Of a DNA stretch of 64,000 nt, positions 10,807-22,716 are shown in pieces. Every line of letters begins with the position of its first letter. Positions within the stretch are counted from its first letter, which is position 1. Source of the DNA: Myrica gale (lineage: Eukaryota > Streptophyta > Magnoliopsida > Fagales > Myricaceae); contig OZ005608.1 in NCBI GenBank assembly GCA_963930655.1, positions 14,322,001 through 14,386,000 of the forward strand, written 5' to 3'. The notes beneath the pieces were generated by a model that saw only the letters and a program-made list of their open reading frames with translations, searched no databases and was not told the origin of the DNA. The translations under genes and the position numbers were made by a program.

Positions 10807-11084
10807 AACATCTTTTTTCCCGCCCCCGAGAAGATTTTCGTGCGGAAAAAATATTTATCTGAACGGGATTAGATTTCCGCCGGTATTTGAAAACACTCCA
10901 CTTTTCCGGTGCGAAAAACGAAGACGAAAACTACATGACGAAATTTTGATTTTTCAAAAACTCCGATATTTTTTTGTAGCAATTCGGCGCGAAAAACCTC
11001 TTTCAGCGACGTTGAATACCCGTGAATGGATGTATTTCCCCTGTGAGAGGGATCCATATAAGAAATCATTGCAACAACCATAAC

Positions 11085-11203
11085 GGGTGCGATCATACCA
11101 GCACTAATGCACCGGATCCCATCAGAACTCCGCAGTTAAGCGTGCTTGGGCGAGAGTAGTACTAGGATGGGTGACCTCCTGGGAAGTCCTCGTGTTGCAC
11201 CCC
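11085..11203 (+). rRNA. 5S rRNA: 5S rRNA gene, copy 29
   Basis: A80. Spacer behind: mosaic with G203/A232 (S), AC246-247, C277 (V), C291 and AC391-392. Confidence 0.97.
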
Positions 11204-11481
11204 AACATCTTTTTTCCCGCCCCCGAGAAGATTTTCGTGCGGAAAAAATATTTATCTGAACGGGATTAGATTTCCGCCGGTATTTGGAAACACTCCACTT
11301 TTCCGGTGCGAAAAAAGAAGACGAAAACTACATGACGAAATTTTGATTTTTCAAAAACTCCGATATTTTTTTGTCGCAATTCGGCGCGAAAAACCTCTTT
11401 CAGCGACGTTGAATACCCGTGAATGGATGTATTTCCCCTGTGAGAGGGATCCATATAAGAAATCATTGCAACAAACATAAC

Positions 11482-11600
11482 GGGTGCGATCATACCAGCA
11501 CTAATGCACCGGATCCCATCAGAACTCCGCAGTTAAGCGTGCTTGGGCGAGAGTAGTACTAGGATGGGTGACCTCCTGGGAAGTCCTCGTGTTGCACCCC
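11482..11600 (+). rRNA. 5S rRNA: 5S rRNA gene, copy 30
   Basis: A80. Spacer behind: mosaic, S-like (G203, A232, G310) but with AC246-247. Confidence 0.97.
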
Positions 11601-11878
11601 AACATCTTTTTTCCCGCCCCCGAGAAGATTTTCGTGCGGAAAAAATATTTATCTGAACGGGATTAGATTTCCGCCGGTATTTGGAAACACTCCACTTTTC
11701 CGGTGCGAAAAAAGAAGACGAAAACTACATGACGAAATTTTGATTTTTCAAAAACTCGGATATTTTTTTGTCGCAATTCGGCGCGAAAAAGCTCTTTCAG
11801 CGACGTTGAATACCCGTGAATGGATGTATTTCCCCTGTGAGAGGGATCCATATAAGAAATCATTGCAACAAACATAAC

Positions 11879-11997
11879 GGGTGCGATCATACCAGCACTA
11901 ATGCACCGGATCCCATCAGAACTCCGCAGTTAAGCGTGCTTGGGCGAGAGTAGTACTAGGATGGGTGACCTCCTGGGAAGTCCTCGTGTTGCACCGC
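11879..11997 (+). rRNA. 5S rRNA: 5S rRNA gene, copy 31 (C118G)
   Basis: C118G at 11996, third and last copy with this change. A80. Spacer behind: F. Confidence 0.96.
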
Positions 11998-12275
11998 AAC
12001 ATCTTTTTTCCCGCCCCCGAGAAGATTTTCGTGCGGAAAAAATATTTATCTGAACGGGATTAGATTTCCGCCGGTATTTGAAAACACTCCACTTTTCCGG
12101 TGCGAAAAACGAAGACGAAAACTACATGACGAAATTTTGATTTTTCAAAAACTCGGATATTTTTTTGTCGCAATTCGGCTCGAAAAACCTCTTTCAGCGA
12201 CGTTGAATACCCGTGAATGGATGTATTTCCCCTGTGAGAGGGATCCATATAAGAAATCATTGCAACAAACATAAC

Positions 12276-12394
12276 GGGTGCGATCATACCAGCACTAATG
12301 CACCGGATCCCATCAGAACTCCGCAGTTAAGCGTGCTTGGGCGAGAGTAGTACTAGGATGGGTGACCTCCTGGGAAGTCCTCGTGTTGCACCCC
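12276..12394 (+). rRNA. 5S rRNA: 5S rRNA gene, copy 32
   Basis: A80. Spacer behind: mosaic with G277, C291, G302 and CC391-392. Confidence 0.97.
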
Positions 12395-12672
12395 AACATC
12401 TTTTTTCCCGCCCCCGAGAAGATTTTCGTGCGGAAAAAATATTTATCTGAACGGGATTAGATTTCCGCCGGTATTTGAAAACACTCCACTTTTCCGGTGC
12501 GAAAAACGAAGACGAAAACTACATGACGAAATTTTGATTTTTCAAAAACTCGGATATTTTTTTGTCGCAATTCGGCGCGAAAAACCTCTTTCAGCGACGT
12601 TGAATACCCGTGAATGGATGTATTTCCCCTGTGAGAGGGATCCATATAAGAAATCATTGCAACAACCATAAC

Positions 12673-12791
12673 GGGTGCGATCATACCAGCACTAATGCAC
12701 CGGATCCCATCAGAACTCCGCAGTTAAGCGTGCTTGGGCGAGAGTAGTACTAGGATGGGTGACCTCCTGGGAAGTCCTCGTGTTGCACCCC
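12673..12791 (+). rRNA. 5S rRNA: 5S rRNA gene, copy 33
   Basis: A80. Spacer behind: mosaic with C277, C291, G310 and CC391-392. Confidence 0.97.
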
Positions 12792-13069
12792 AACATCTTT
12801 TTTCCCGCCCCCGAGAAGATTTTCGTGCGGAAAAAATATTTATCTGAACGGGATTAGATTTCCGCCGGTATTTGAAAACACTCCACTTTTCCGGTGCGAA
12901 AAACGAAGACGAAAACTACATGACGAAATTTTGATTTTTCAAAAACTCCGATATTTTTTTGTCGCAATTCGGCGCGAAAAAGCTCTTTCAGCGACGTTGA
13001 ATACCCGTGAATGGATGTATTTCCCCTGTGAGAGGGATCCATATAAGAAATCATTGCAACAACCATAAC

Positions 13070-13188
13070 GGGTGCGATCATACCAGCACTAATGCACCGG
13101 ATCCCATCAGAACTCCGCAGTTAAGCGTGCTTGGGCGAGAGTAGTACTAGGATGGGTGACCTCCTGGGAAGTCCTCGTGTTGCACCCC
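13070..13188 (+). rRNA. 5S rRNA: 5S rRNA gene, copy 34
   Basis: A80. Spacer behind: S. Confidence 0.97.
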
Positions 13189-13466
13189 AACATCTTTTTT
13201 CCCGCCCCCGAGAAGATTTTCGTGCGGAAAAAATATTTATCTGAACGGGATTAGATTTCCGCCGGTATTTGGAAACACTCCACTTTTCCGGTGCGAAAAA
13301 AGAAGACGAAAACTTAATGACGAAATTTTGATTTTTCAAAAACTCGGATATTTTTTTGTCGCAATTCGGCGCGAAAAAGCTCTTTCAGCGACGTTGAATA
13401 CCCGTGAATGGATGTATTTCCCCTGTGAGAGGGATCCATATAAGAAATCATTGCAACAAACATAAC

Positions 13467-13585
13467 GGGTGCGATCATACCAGCACTAATGCACCGGATC
13501 CCATCAGAACTCCGCAGTTAAGCGTGCTTGGGCGAGAGTAGTACTGGGATGGGTGACCTCCTGGGAAGTCCTCGTGTTGCACCCC
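13467..13585 (+). rRNA. 5S rRNA: 5S rRNA gene, copy 35
   Basis: G80. Spacer behind: S. Confidence 0.97.
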
Positions 13586-13863
13586 AACATCTTTTTTCCC
13601 GCCCCCGAGAAGATTTTCGTGCGGAAAAAATATTTATCTGAACGGGATTAGATTTCCGCCGGTATTTGGAAACACTCCACTTTTCCGGTGCGAAAAAAGA
13701 AGACGAAAACTTAATGACGAAATTTTGATTTTTCAAAAACTCGGATATTTTTTTGTCGCAATTCGGCGCGAAAAAGCTCTTTCAGCGACGTTGAATACCC
13801 GTGAATGGATGTATTTCCCCTGTGAGAGGGATCCATATAAGAAATCATTGCAACAAACATAAC

Positions 13864-13982
13864 GGGTGCGATCATACCAGCACTAATGCACCGGATCCCA
13901 TCAGAACTCCGCAGTTAAGCGTGCTTGGGCGAGAGTAGTACTGGGATGGGTGACCTCCTGGGAAGTCCTCGTGTTGCACCCC
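13864..13982 (+). rRNA. 5S rRNA: 5S rRNA gene, copy 36
   Basis: G80, here in front of a V spacer, an unusual pairing. Confidence 0.97.
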
Positions 13983-14260
13983 AACATCTTTTTTCCCGCC
14001 CCCGAGAAGATTTTCGTGCGGAAAAAATATTTATCTGAACGGGATTAGATTTCCGCCGGTATTTGAAAACACTCCACTTTTCCGGTGCGAAAAACGAAGA
14101 CGAAAACTACATGACGAAATTTTGATTTTTCAAAAACTCCGATATTTTTTTGTAGCAATTCGGCGCGAAAAACCTCTTTCAGCGACGTTGAATACCCGTG
14201 AATGGATGTATTTCCCCTGTGAGAGGGATCCATATAAGAAATCATTGCAACAACCATAAC

Positions 14261-14379
14261 GGGTGCGATCATACCAGCACTAATGCACCGGATCCCATCA
14301 GAACTCCGCAGTTAAGCGTGCTTGGGCGAGAGTAGTACTAGGATGGGTGACCTCCTGGGAAGTCCTCGTGTTGCACCCC
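14261..14379 (+). rRNA. 5S rRNA: 5S rRNA gene, copy 37
   Basis: A80. Spacer behind: S with A203. Confidence 0.97.
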
Positions 14380-14657
14380 AACATCTTTTTTCCCGCCCCC
14401 GAGAAGATTTTCGTGCGGAAAAAATATTTATCTGAACGGGATTAGATTTCCGCCGGTATTTGAAAACACTCCACTTTTCCGGTGCGAAAAAAGAAGACGA
14501 AAACTTAATGACGAAATTTTGATTTTTCAAAAACTCGGATATTTTTTTGTCGCAATTCGGCGCGAAAAAGCTCTTTCAGCGACGTTGAATACCCGTGAAT
14601 GGATGTATTTCCCCTGTGAGAGGGATCCATATAAGAAATCATTGCAACAAACATAAC

Positions 14658-14776
14658 GGGTGCGATCATACCAGCACTAATGCACCGGATCCCATCAGAA
14701 CTCCGCAGTTAAGCGTGCTTGGGCGAGAGTAGTACTGGGATGGGTGACCTCCTGGGAAGTCCTCGTGTTGCACCCC
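14658..14776 (+). rRNA. 5S rRNA: 5S rRNA gene, copy 38
   Basis: G80. Spacer behind: S. Confidence 0.97.
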
Positions 14777-15054
14777 AACATCTTTTTTCCCGCCCCCGAG
14801 AAGATTTTCGTGCGGAAAAAATATTTATCTGAACGGGATTAGATTTCCGCCGGTATTTGGAAACACTCCACTTTTCCGGTGCGAAAAAAGAAGACGAAAA
14901 CTTAATGACGAAATTTTGATTTTTCAAAAACTCGGATATTTTTTTGTCGCAATTCGGCGCGAAAAAGCTCTTTCAGCGACGTTGAATACCCGTGAATGGA
15001 TGTATTTCCCCTGTGAGAGGGATCCATATAAGAAATCATTGCAACAAACATAAC

Positions 15055-15173
15055 GGGTGCGATCATACCAGCACTAATGCACCGGATCCCATCAGAACTC
15101 CGCAGTTAAGCGTGCTTGGGCGAGAGTAGTACTGGGATGGGTGACCTCCTGGGAAGTCCTCGTGTTGCACCCC
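15055..15173 (+). rRNA. 5S rRNA: 5S rRNA gene, copy 39
   Basis: G80. Spacer behind: S. Confidence 0.97.
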
Positions 15174-15451
15174 AACATCTTTTTTCCCGCCCCCGAGAAG
15201 ATTTTCGTGCGGAAAAAATATTTATCTGAACGGGATTAGATTTCCGCCGGTATTTGGAAACACTCCACTTTTCCGGTGCGAAAAAAGAAGACGAAAACTT
15301 AATGACGAAATTTTGATTTTTCAAAAACTCGGATATTTTTTTGTCGCAATTCGGCGCGAAAAAGCTCTTTCAGCGACGTTGAATACCCGTGAATGGATGT
15401 ATTTCCCCTGTGAGAGGGATCCATATAAGAAATCATTGCAACAAACATAAC

Positions 15452-15570
15452 GGGTGCGATCATACCAGCACTAATGCACCGGATCCCATCAGAACTCCGC
15501 AGTTAAGCGTGCTTGGGCGAGAGTAGTACTGGGATGGGTGACCTCCTGGGAAGTCCTCGTGTTGCACCCC
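15452..15570 (+). rRNA. 5S rRNA: 5S rRNA gene, copy 40
   Basis: G80. Spacer behind: Z. Confidence 0.97.
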
Positions 15571-15848
15571 AACATCTTTTTTCCCGCCCCCGAGAAGATT
15601 TTCGTGCGGAAAAAATATTTATCTGAACGGGATTAGATTTCCGCCGGTATTTGAAAACACTCCACTTTTCCGGTGCGAAAAACGAAATCGAAAACTACAT
15701 GACGAAATTTTGATTTTTCAAAAACTCGGATATTTTTTTGTCGCAATTCGGCTCGAAAAACCTCTTTCAGCGACGTTGAATACCAGTGAATGGATGTATT
15801 TCCCCTGTGAGAGGGATCCATATAAGAAATCATTGCAACAAATATAAC

Positions 15849-15967
15849 GGGTGCGATCATACCAGCACTAATGCACCGGATCCCATCAGAACTCCGCAGT
15901 TAAGCGTGCTTGGGCGAGAGTAGTACTAGGATGGGTGACCTCCTGGGAAGTCCTCGTGTTGCACCCC
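15849..15967 (+). rRNA. 5S rRNA: 5S rRNA gene, copy 41
   Basis: A80. Spacer behind: mosaic with G277, C291, G310 and CC391-392. Confidence 0.97.
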
Positions 15968-16245
15968 AACATCTTTTTTCCCGCCCCCGAGAAGATTTTC
16001 GTGCGGAAAAAATATTTATCTGAACGGGATTAGATTTCCGCCGGTATTTGAAAACACTCCACTTTTCCGGTGCGAAAAACGAAGACGAAAACTACATGAC
16101 GAAATTTTGATTTTTCAAAAACTCGGATATTTTTTTGTCGCAATTCGGCGCGAAAAAGCTCTTTCAGCGACGTTGAATACCCGTGAATGGATGTATTTCC
16201 CCTGTGAGAGGGATCCATATAAGAAATCATTGCAACAACCATAAC

Positions 16246-16364
16246 GGGTGCGATCATACCAGCACTAATGCACCGGATCCCATCAGAACTCCGCAGTTAA
16301 GCGTGCTTGGGCGAGAGTAGTACTAGGATGGGTGACCTCCTGGGAAGTCCTCGTGTTGCACCCC
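16246..16364 (+). rRNA. 5S rRNA: 5S rRNA gene, copy 42
   Basis: A80. Spacer behind: mosaic with C277, C291, G310 and CC391-392, like copy 33. Confidence 0.97.
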
Positions 16365-16642
16365 AACATCTTTTTTCCCGCCCCCGAGAAGATTTTCGTG
16401 CGGAAAAAATATTTATCTGAACGGGATTAGATTTCCGCCGGTATTTGAAAACACTCCACTTTTCCGGTGCGAAAAACGAAGACGAAAACTACATGACGAA
16501 ATTTTGATTTTTCAAAAACTCCGATATTTTTTTGTCGCAATTCGGCGCGAAAAAGCTCTTTCAGCGACGTTGAATACCCGTGAATGGATGTATTTCCCCT
16601 GTGAGAGGGATCCATATAAGAAATCATTGCAACAACCATAAC

Positions 16643-16761
16643 GGGTGCGATCATACCAGCACTAATGCACCGGATCCCATCAGAACTCCGCAGTTAAGCG
16701 TGCTTGGGCGAGAGTAGTACTAGGATGGGTGACCTCCTGGGAAGTCCTCGTGTTGCACCCC
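16643..16761 (+). rRNA. 5S rRNA: 5S rRNA gene, copy 43
   Basis: A80. Spacer behind: V. Confidence 0.97.
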
Positions 16762-17039
16762 AACATCTTTTTTCCCGCCCCCGAGAAGATTTTCGTGCGG
16801 AAAAAATATTTATCTGAACGGGATTAGATTTCCGCCGGTATTTGAAAACACTCCACTTTTCCGGTGCGAAAAACGAAGACGAAAACTACATGACGAAATT
16901 TTGATTTTTCAAAAACTCCGATATTTTTTTGTAGCAATTCGGCGCGAAAAACCTCTTTCAGCGACGTTGAATACCCGTGAATGGATGTATTTCCCCTGTG
17001 AGAGGGATCCATATAAGAAATCATTGCAACAACCATAAC

Positions 17040-17158
17040 GGGTGCGATCATACCAGCACTAATGCACCGGATCCCATCAGAACTCCGCAGTTAAGCGTGC
17101 TTGGGCGAGAGTAGTACTAGGATGGGTGACCTCCTGGGAAGTCCTCGTGTTGCACCCC
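17040..17158 (+). rRNA. 5S rRNA: 5S rRNA gene, copy 44
   Basis: A80. Spacer behind: V. Confidence 0.97.
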
Positions 17159-17436
17159 AACATCTTTTTTCCCGCCCCCGAGAAGATTTTCGTGCGGAAA
17201 AAATATTTATCTGAACGGGATTAGATTTCCGCCGGTATTTGAAAACACTCCACTTTTCCGGTGCGAAAAACGAAGACGAAAACTACATGACGAAATTTTG
17301 ATTTTTCAAAAACTCCGATATTTTTTTGTAGCAATTCGGCGCGAAAAACCTCTTTCAGCGACGTTGAATACCCGTGAATGGATGTATTTCCCCTGTGAGA
17401 GGGATCCATATAAGAAATCATTGCAACAACCATAAC

Positions 17437-17555
17437 GGGTGCGATCATACCAGCACTAATGCACCGGATCCCATCAGAACTCCGCAGTTAAGCGTGCTTG
17501 GGCGAGAGTAGTACTAGGATGGGTGACCTCCTGGGAAGTCCTCGTGTTGCACCCC
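17437..17555 (+). rRNA. 5S rRNA: 5S rRNA gene, copy 45
   Basis: A80. Spacer behind: S. First unit of S-Z-V trimer 1. Confidence 0.97.
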
Positions 17556-17833
17556 AACATCTTTTTTCCCGCCCCCGAGAAGATTTTCGTGCGGAAAAAA
17601 TATTTATCTGAACGGGATTAGATTTCCGCCGGTATTTGGAAACACTCCACTTTTCCGGTGCGAAAAAAGAAGACGAAAACTTAATGACGAAATTTTGATT
17701 TTTCAAAAACTCGGATATTTTTTTGTCGCAATTCGGCGCGAAAAAGCTCTTTCAGCGACGTTGAATACCCGTGAATGGATGTATTTCCCCTGTGAGAGGG
17801 ATCCATATAAGAAATCATTGCAACAAACATAAC

Positions 17834-17952
17834 GGGTGCGATCATACCAGCACTAATGCACCGGATCCCATCAGAACTCCGCAGTTAAGCGTGCTTGGGC
17901 GAGAGTAGTACTGGGATGGGTGACCTCCTGGGAAGTCCTCGTGTTGCACCCC
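17834..17952 (+). rRNA. 5S rRNA: 5S rRNA gene, copy 46
   Basis: G80. Spacer behind: Z. Confidence 0.97.
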
Positions 17953-18230
17953 AACATCTTTTTTCCCGCCCCCGAGAAGATTTTCGTGCGGAAAAAATAT
18001 TTATCTGAACGGGATTAGATTTCCGCCGGTATTTGAAAACACTCCACTTTTCCGGTGCGAAAAACGAAATCGAAAACTACATGACGAAATTTTGATTTTT
18101 CAAAAACTCGGATATTTTTTTGTCGCAATTCGGCTCGAAAAACCTCTTTCAGCGACGTTGAATACCAGTGAATGGATGTATTTCCCCTGTGAGAGGGATC
18201 CATATAAGAAATCATTGCAACAAATATAAC

Positions 18231-18349
18231 GGGTGCGATCATACCAGCACTAATGCACCGGATCCCATCAGAACTCCGCAGTTAAGCGTGCTTGGGCGAG
18301 AGTAGTACTAGGATGGGTGACCTCCTGGGAAGTCCTCGTGTTGCACCCC
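18231..18349 (+). rRNA. 5S rRNA: 5S rRNA gene, copy 47
   Basis: A80. Spacer behind: V. Confidence 0.97.
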
Positions 18350-18627
18350 AACATCTTTTTTCCCGCCCCCGAGAAGATTTTCGTGCGGAAAAAATATTTA
18401 TCTGAACGGGATTAGATTTCCGCCGGTATTTGAAAACACTCCACTTTTCCGGTGCGAAAAACGAAGACGAAAACTACATGACGAAATTTTGATTTTTCAA
18501 AAACTCCGATATTTTTTTGTAGCAATTCGGCGCGAAAAACCTCTTTCAGCGACGTTGAATACCCGTGAATGGATGTATTTCCCCTGTGAGAGGGATCCAT
18601 ATAAGAAATCATTGCAACAACCATAAC

Positions 18628-18746
18628 GGGTGCGATCATACCAGCACTAATGCACCGGATCCCATCAGAACTCCGCAGTTAAGCGTGCTTGGGCGAGAGT
18701 AGTACTAGGATGGGTGACCTCCTGGGAAGTCCTCGTGTTGCACCCC
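18628..18746 (+). rRNA. 5S rRNA: 5S rRNA gene, copy 48
   Basis: A80. Spacer behind: S. Trimer 2 begins. Confidence 0.97.
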
Positions 18747-19024
18747 AACATCTTTTTTCCCGCCCCCGAGAAGATTTTCGTGCGGAAAAAATATTTATCT
18801 GAACGGGATTAGATTTCCGCCGGTATTTGGAAACACTCCACTTTTCCGGTGCGAAAAAAGAAGACGAAAACTTAATGACGAAATTTTGATTTTTCAAAAA
18901 CTCGGATATTTTTTTGTCGCAATTCGGCGCGAAAAAGCTCTTTCAGCGACGTTGAATACCCGTGAATGGATGTATTTCCCCTGTGAGAGGGATCCATATA
19001 AGAAATCATTGCAACAAACATAAC

Positions 19025-19143
19025 GGGTGCGATCATACCAGCACTAATGCACCGGATCCCATCAGAACTCCGCAGTTAAGCGTGCTTGGGCGAGAGTAGT
19101 ACTGGGATGGGTGACCTCCTGGGAAGTCCTCGTGTTGCACCCC
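19025..19143 (+). rRNA. 5S rRNA: 5S rRNA gene, copy 49
   Basis: G80. Spacer behind: Z. Confidence 0.97.
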
Positions 19144-19421
19144 AACATCTTTTTTCCCGCCCCCGAGAAGATTTTCGTGCGGAAAAAATATTTATCTGAA
19201 CGGGATTAGATTTCCGCCGGTATTTGAAAACACTCCACTTTTCCGGTGCGAAAAACGAAATCGAAAACTACATGACGAAATTTTGATTTTTCAAAAACTC
19301 GGATATTTTTTTGTCGCAATTCGGCTCGAAAAACCTCTTTCAGCGACGTTGAATACCAGTGAATGGATGTATTTCCCCTGTGAGAGGGATCCATATAAGA
19401 AATCATTGCAACAAATATAAC

Positions 19422-19540
19422 GGGTGCGATCATACCAGCACTAATGCACCGGATCCCATCAGAACTCCGCAGTTAAGCGTGCTTGGGCGAGAGTAGTACT
19501 AGGATGGGTGACCTCCTGGGAAGTCCTCGTGTTGCACCCC
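19422..19540 (+). rRNA. 5S rRNA: 5S rRNA gene, copy 50
   Basis: A80. Spacer behind: V. Confidence 0.97.
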
Positions 19541-19818
19541 AACATCTTTTTTCCCGCCCCCGAGAAGATTTTCGTGCGGAAAAAATATTTATCTGAACGG
19601 GATTAGATTTCCGCCGGTATTTGAAAACACTCCACTTTTCCGGTGCGAAAAACGAAGACGAAAACTACATGACGAAATTTTGATTTTTCAAAAACTCCGA
19701 TATTTTTTTGTAGCAATTCGGCGCGAAAAACCTCTTTCAGCGACGTTGAATACCCGTGAATGGATGTATTTCCCCTGTGAGAGGGATCCATATAAGAAAT
19801 CATTGCAACAACCATAAC

Positions 19819-19937
19819 GGGTGCGATCATACCAGCACTAATGCACCGGATCCCATCAGAACTCCGCAGTTAAGCGTGCTTGGGCGAGAGTAGTACTAGG
19901 ATGGGTGACCTCCTGGGAAGTCCTCGTGTTGCACCCC
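19819..19937 (+). rRNA. 5S rRNA: 5S rRNA gene, copy 51
   Basis: A80. Spacer behind: S. Trimer 3 begins. Confidence 0.97.
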
Positions 19938-20215
19938 AACATCTTTTTTCCCGCCCCCGAGAAGATTTTCGTGCGGAAAAAATATTTATCTGAACGGGAT
20001 TAGATTTCCGCCGGTATTTGGAAACACTCCACTTTTCCGGTGCGAAAAAAGAAGACGAAAACTTAATGACGAAATTTTGATTTTTCAAAAACTCGGATAT
20101 TTTTTTGTCGCAATTCGGCGCGAAAAAGCTCTTTCAGCGACGTTGAATACCCGTGAATGGATGTATTTCCCCTGTGAGAGGGATCCATATAAGAAATCAT
20201 TGCAACAAACATAAC

Positions 20216-20334
20216 GGGTGCGATCATACCAGCACTAATGCACCGGATCCCATCAGAACTCCGCAGTTAAGCGTGCTTGGGCGAGAGTAGTACTGGGATG
20301 GGTGACCTCCTGGGAAGTCCTCGTGTTGCACCCC
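20216..20334 (+). rRNA. 5S rRNA: 5S rRNA gene, copy 52
   Basis: G80. Spacer behind: Z/V chimera. Confidence 0.97.
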
Positions 20335-20612
20335 AACATCTTTTTTCCCGCCCCCGAGAAGATTTTCGTGCGGAAAAAATATTTATCTGAACGGGATTAG
20401 ATTTCCGCCGGTATTTGAAAACACTCCACTTTTCCGGTGCGAAAAACGAAATCGAAAACTACATGACGAAATTTTGATTTTTCAAAAACTCGGATATTTT
20501 TTTGTCGCAATTCGGCTCGAAAAACCTCTTTCAGCGACGTTGAATACCCGTGAATGGATGTATTTCCCCTGTGAGAGGGATCCATATAAGAAATCATTGC
20601 AACAACCATAAC
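20335..20612 (+). other. Chimeric Z/V spacer, break between 302 and 334
   Basis: Z marks AT236-237 and T302, then C334 and the V mark CC391-392. Occupies the Z place in the third S-Z-V trimer. Confidence 0.82.
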
Positions 20613-20731
20613 GGGTGCGATCATACCAGCACTAATGCACCGGATCCCATCAGAACTCCGCAGTTAAGCGTGCTTGGGCGAGAGTAGTACTAGGATGGGT
20701 GACCTCCTGGGAAGTCCTCGTGTTGCACCCC
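20613..20731 (+). rRNA. 5S rRNA: 5S rRNA gene, copy 53
   Basis: A80. Spacer behind: V. Confidence 0.97.
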
Positions 20732-21009
20732 AACATCTTTTTTCCCGCCCCCGAGAAGATTTTCGTGCGGAAAAAATATTTATCTGAACGGGATTAGATT
20801 TCCGCCGGTATTTGAAAACACTCCACTTTTCCGGTGCGAAAAACGAAGACGAAAACTACATGACGAAATTTTGATTTTTCAAAAACTCCGATATTTTTTT
20901 GTAGCAATTCGGCGCGAAAAACCTCTTTCAGCGACGTTGAATACCCGTGAATGGATGTATTTCCCCTGTGAGAGGGATCCATATAAGAAATCATTGCAAC
21001 AACCATAAC

Positions 21010-21128
21010 GGGTGCGATCATACCAGCACTAATGCACCGGATCCCATCAGAACTCCGCAGTTAAGCGTGCTTGGGCGAGAGTAGTACTAGGATGGGTGAC
21101 CTCCTGGGAAGTCCTCGTGTTGCACCCC
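21010..21128 (+). rRNA. 5S rRNA: 5S rRNA gene, copy 54
   Basis: A80. Spacer behind: S. Trimer 4 begins. Confidence 0.97.
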
Positions 21129-21406
21129 AACATCTTTTTTCCCGCCCCCGAGAAGATTTTCGTGCGGAAAAAATATTTATCTGAACGGGATTAGATTTCC
21201 GCCGGTATTTGGAAACACTCCACTTTTCCGGTGCGAAAAAAGAAGACGAAAACTTAATGACGAAATTTTGATTTTTCAAAAACTCGGATATTTTTTTGTC
21301 GCAATTCGGCGCGAAAAAGCTCTTTCAGCGACGTTGAATACCCGTGAATGGATGTATTTCCCCTGTGAGAGGGATCCATATAAGAAATCATTGCAACAAA
21401 CATAAC

Positions 21407-21525
21407 GGGTGCGATCATACCAGCACTAATGCACCGGATCCCATCAGAACTCCGCAGTTAAGCGTGCTTGGGCGAGAGTAGTACTGGGATGGGTGACCTC
21501 CTGGGAAGTCCTCGTGTTGCACCCC
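21407..21525 (+). rRNA. 5S rRNA: 5S rRNA gene, copy 55
   Basis: G80. Spacer behind: Z/V chimera with a late break. Confidence 0.97.
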
Positions 21526-21803
21526 AACATCTTTTTTCCCGCCCCCGAGAAGATTTTCGTGCGGAAAAAATATTTATCTGAACGGGATTAGATTTCCGCC
21601 GGTATTTGAAAACACTCCACTTTTCCGGTGCGAAAAACGAAATCGAAAACTACATGACGAAATTTTGATTTTTCAAAAACTCGGATATTTTTTTGTCGCA
21701 ATTCGGCTCGAAAAACCTCTTTCAGCGACGTTGAATACCAGTGAATGGATGTATTTCCCCTGTGAGAGGGATCCATATAAGAAATCATTGCAACAACCAT
21801 AAC
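21526..21803 (+). other. Chimeric Z/V spacer, break between 334 and 391
   Basis: Z marks through A334, then the V mark CC391-392. Occupies the Z place in the fourth S-Z-V trimer. Confidence 0.82.
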
Positions 21804-21922
21804 GGGTGCGATCATACCAGCACTAATGCACCGGATCCCATCAGAACTCCGCAGTTAAGCGTGCTTGGGCGAGAGTAGTACTAGGATGGGTGACCTCCTG
21901 GGAAGTCCTCGTGTTGCACCCC
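21804..21922 (+). rRNA. 5S rRNA: 5S rRNA gene, copy 56
   Basis: A80. Spacer behind: V. Confidence 0.97.
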
Positions 21923-22200
21923 AACATCTTTTTTCCCGCCCCCGAGAAGATTTTCGTGCGGAAAAAATATTTATCTGAACGGGATTAGATTTCCGCCGGT
22001 ATTTGAAAACACTCCACTTTTCCGGTGCGAAAAACGAAGACGAAAACTACATGACGAAATTTTGATTTTTCAAAAACTCCGATATTTTTTTGTAGCAATT
22101 CGGCGCGAAAAACCTCTTTCAGCGACGTTGAATACCCGTGAATGGATGTATTTCCCCTGTGAGAGGGATCCATATAAGAAATCATTGCAACAACCATAAC

Positions 22201-22319
22201 GGGTGCGATCATACCAGCACTAATGCACCGGATCCCATCAGAACTCCGCAGTTAAGCGTGCTTGGGCGAGAGTAGTACTAGGATGGGTGACCTCCTGGGA
22301 AGTCCTCGTGTTGCACCCC
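22201..22319 (+). rRNA. 5S rRNA: 5S rRNA gene, copy 57
   Basis: A80. Spacer behind: S. Trimer 5 begins. Confidence 0.97.
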
Positions 22320-22597
22320 AACATCTTTTTTCCCGCCCCCGAGAAGATTTTCGTGCGGAAAAAATATTTATCTGAACGGGATTAGATTTCCGCCGGTATT
22401 TGGAAACACTCCACTTTTCCGGTGCGAAAAAAGAAGACGAAAACTTAATGACGAAATTTTGATTTTTCAAAAACTCGGATATTTTTTTGTCGCAATTCGG
22501 CGCGAAAAAGCTCTTTCAGCGACGTTGAATACCCGTGAATGGATGTATTTCCCCTGTGAGAGGGATCCATATAAGAAATCATTGCAACAAACATAAC

Positions 22598-22716
22598 GGG
22601 TGCGATCATACCAGCACTAATGCACCGGATCCCATCAGAACTCCGCAGTTAAGCGTGCTTGGGCGAGAGTAGTACTGGGATGGGTGACCTCCTGGGAAGT
22701 CCTCGTGTTGCACCCC
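22598..22716 (+). rRNA. 5S rRNA: 5S rRNA gene, copy 58
   Basis: G80. Spacer behind: Z. Confidence 0.97.

Larger units (their letters stand above)
9894..16642 (+). repeat. Mosaic zone with recombinant spacers
   Basis: Spacers behind copies 26, 29, 30, 32, 33, 41 and 42 combine marks that are linked elsewhere. Examples: C277 with C291 (copies 26, 29, 33, 42), A232 with AC246-247 (copies 29, 30), and G310 with CC391-392 (copies 33, 41, 42). These look like conversion or crossover products. Confidence 0.75.
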
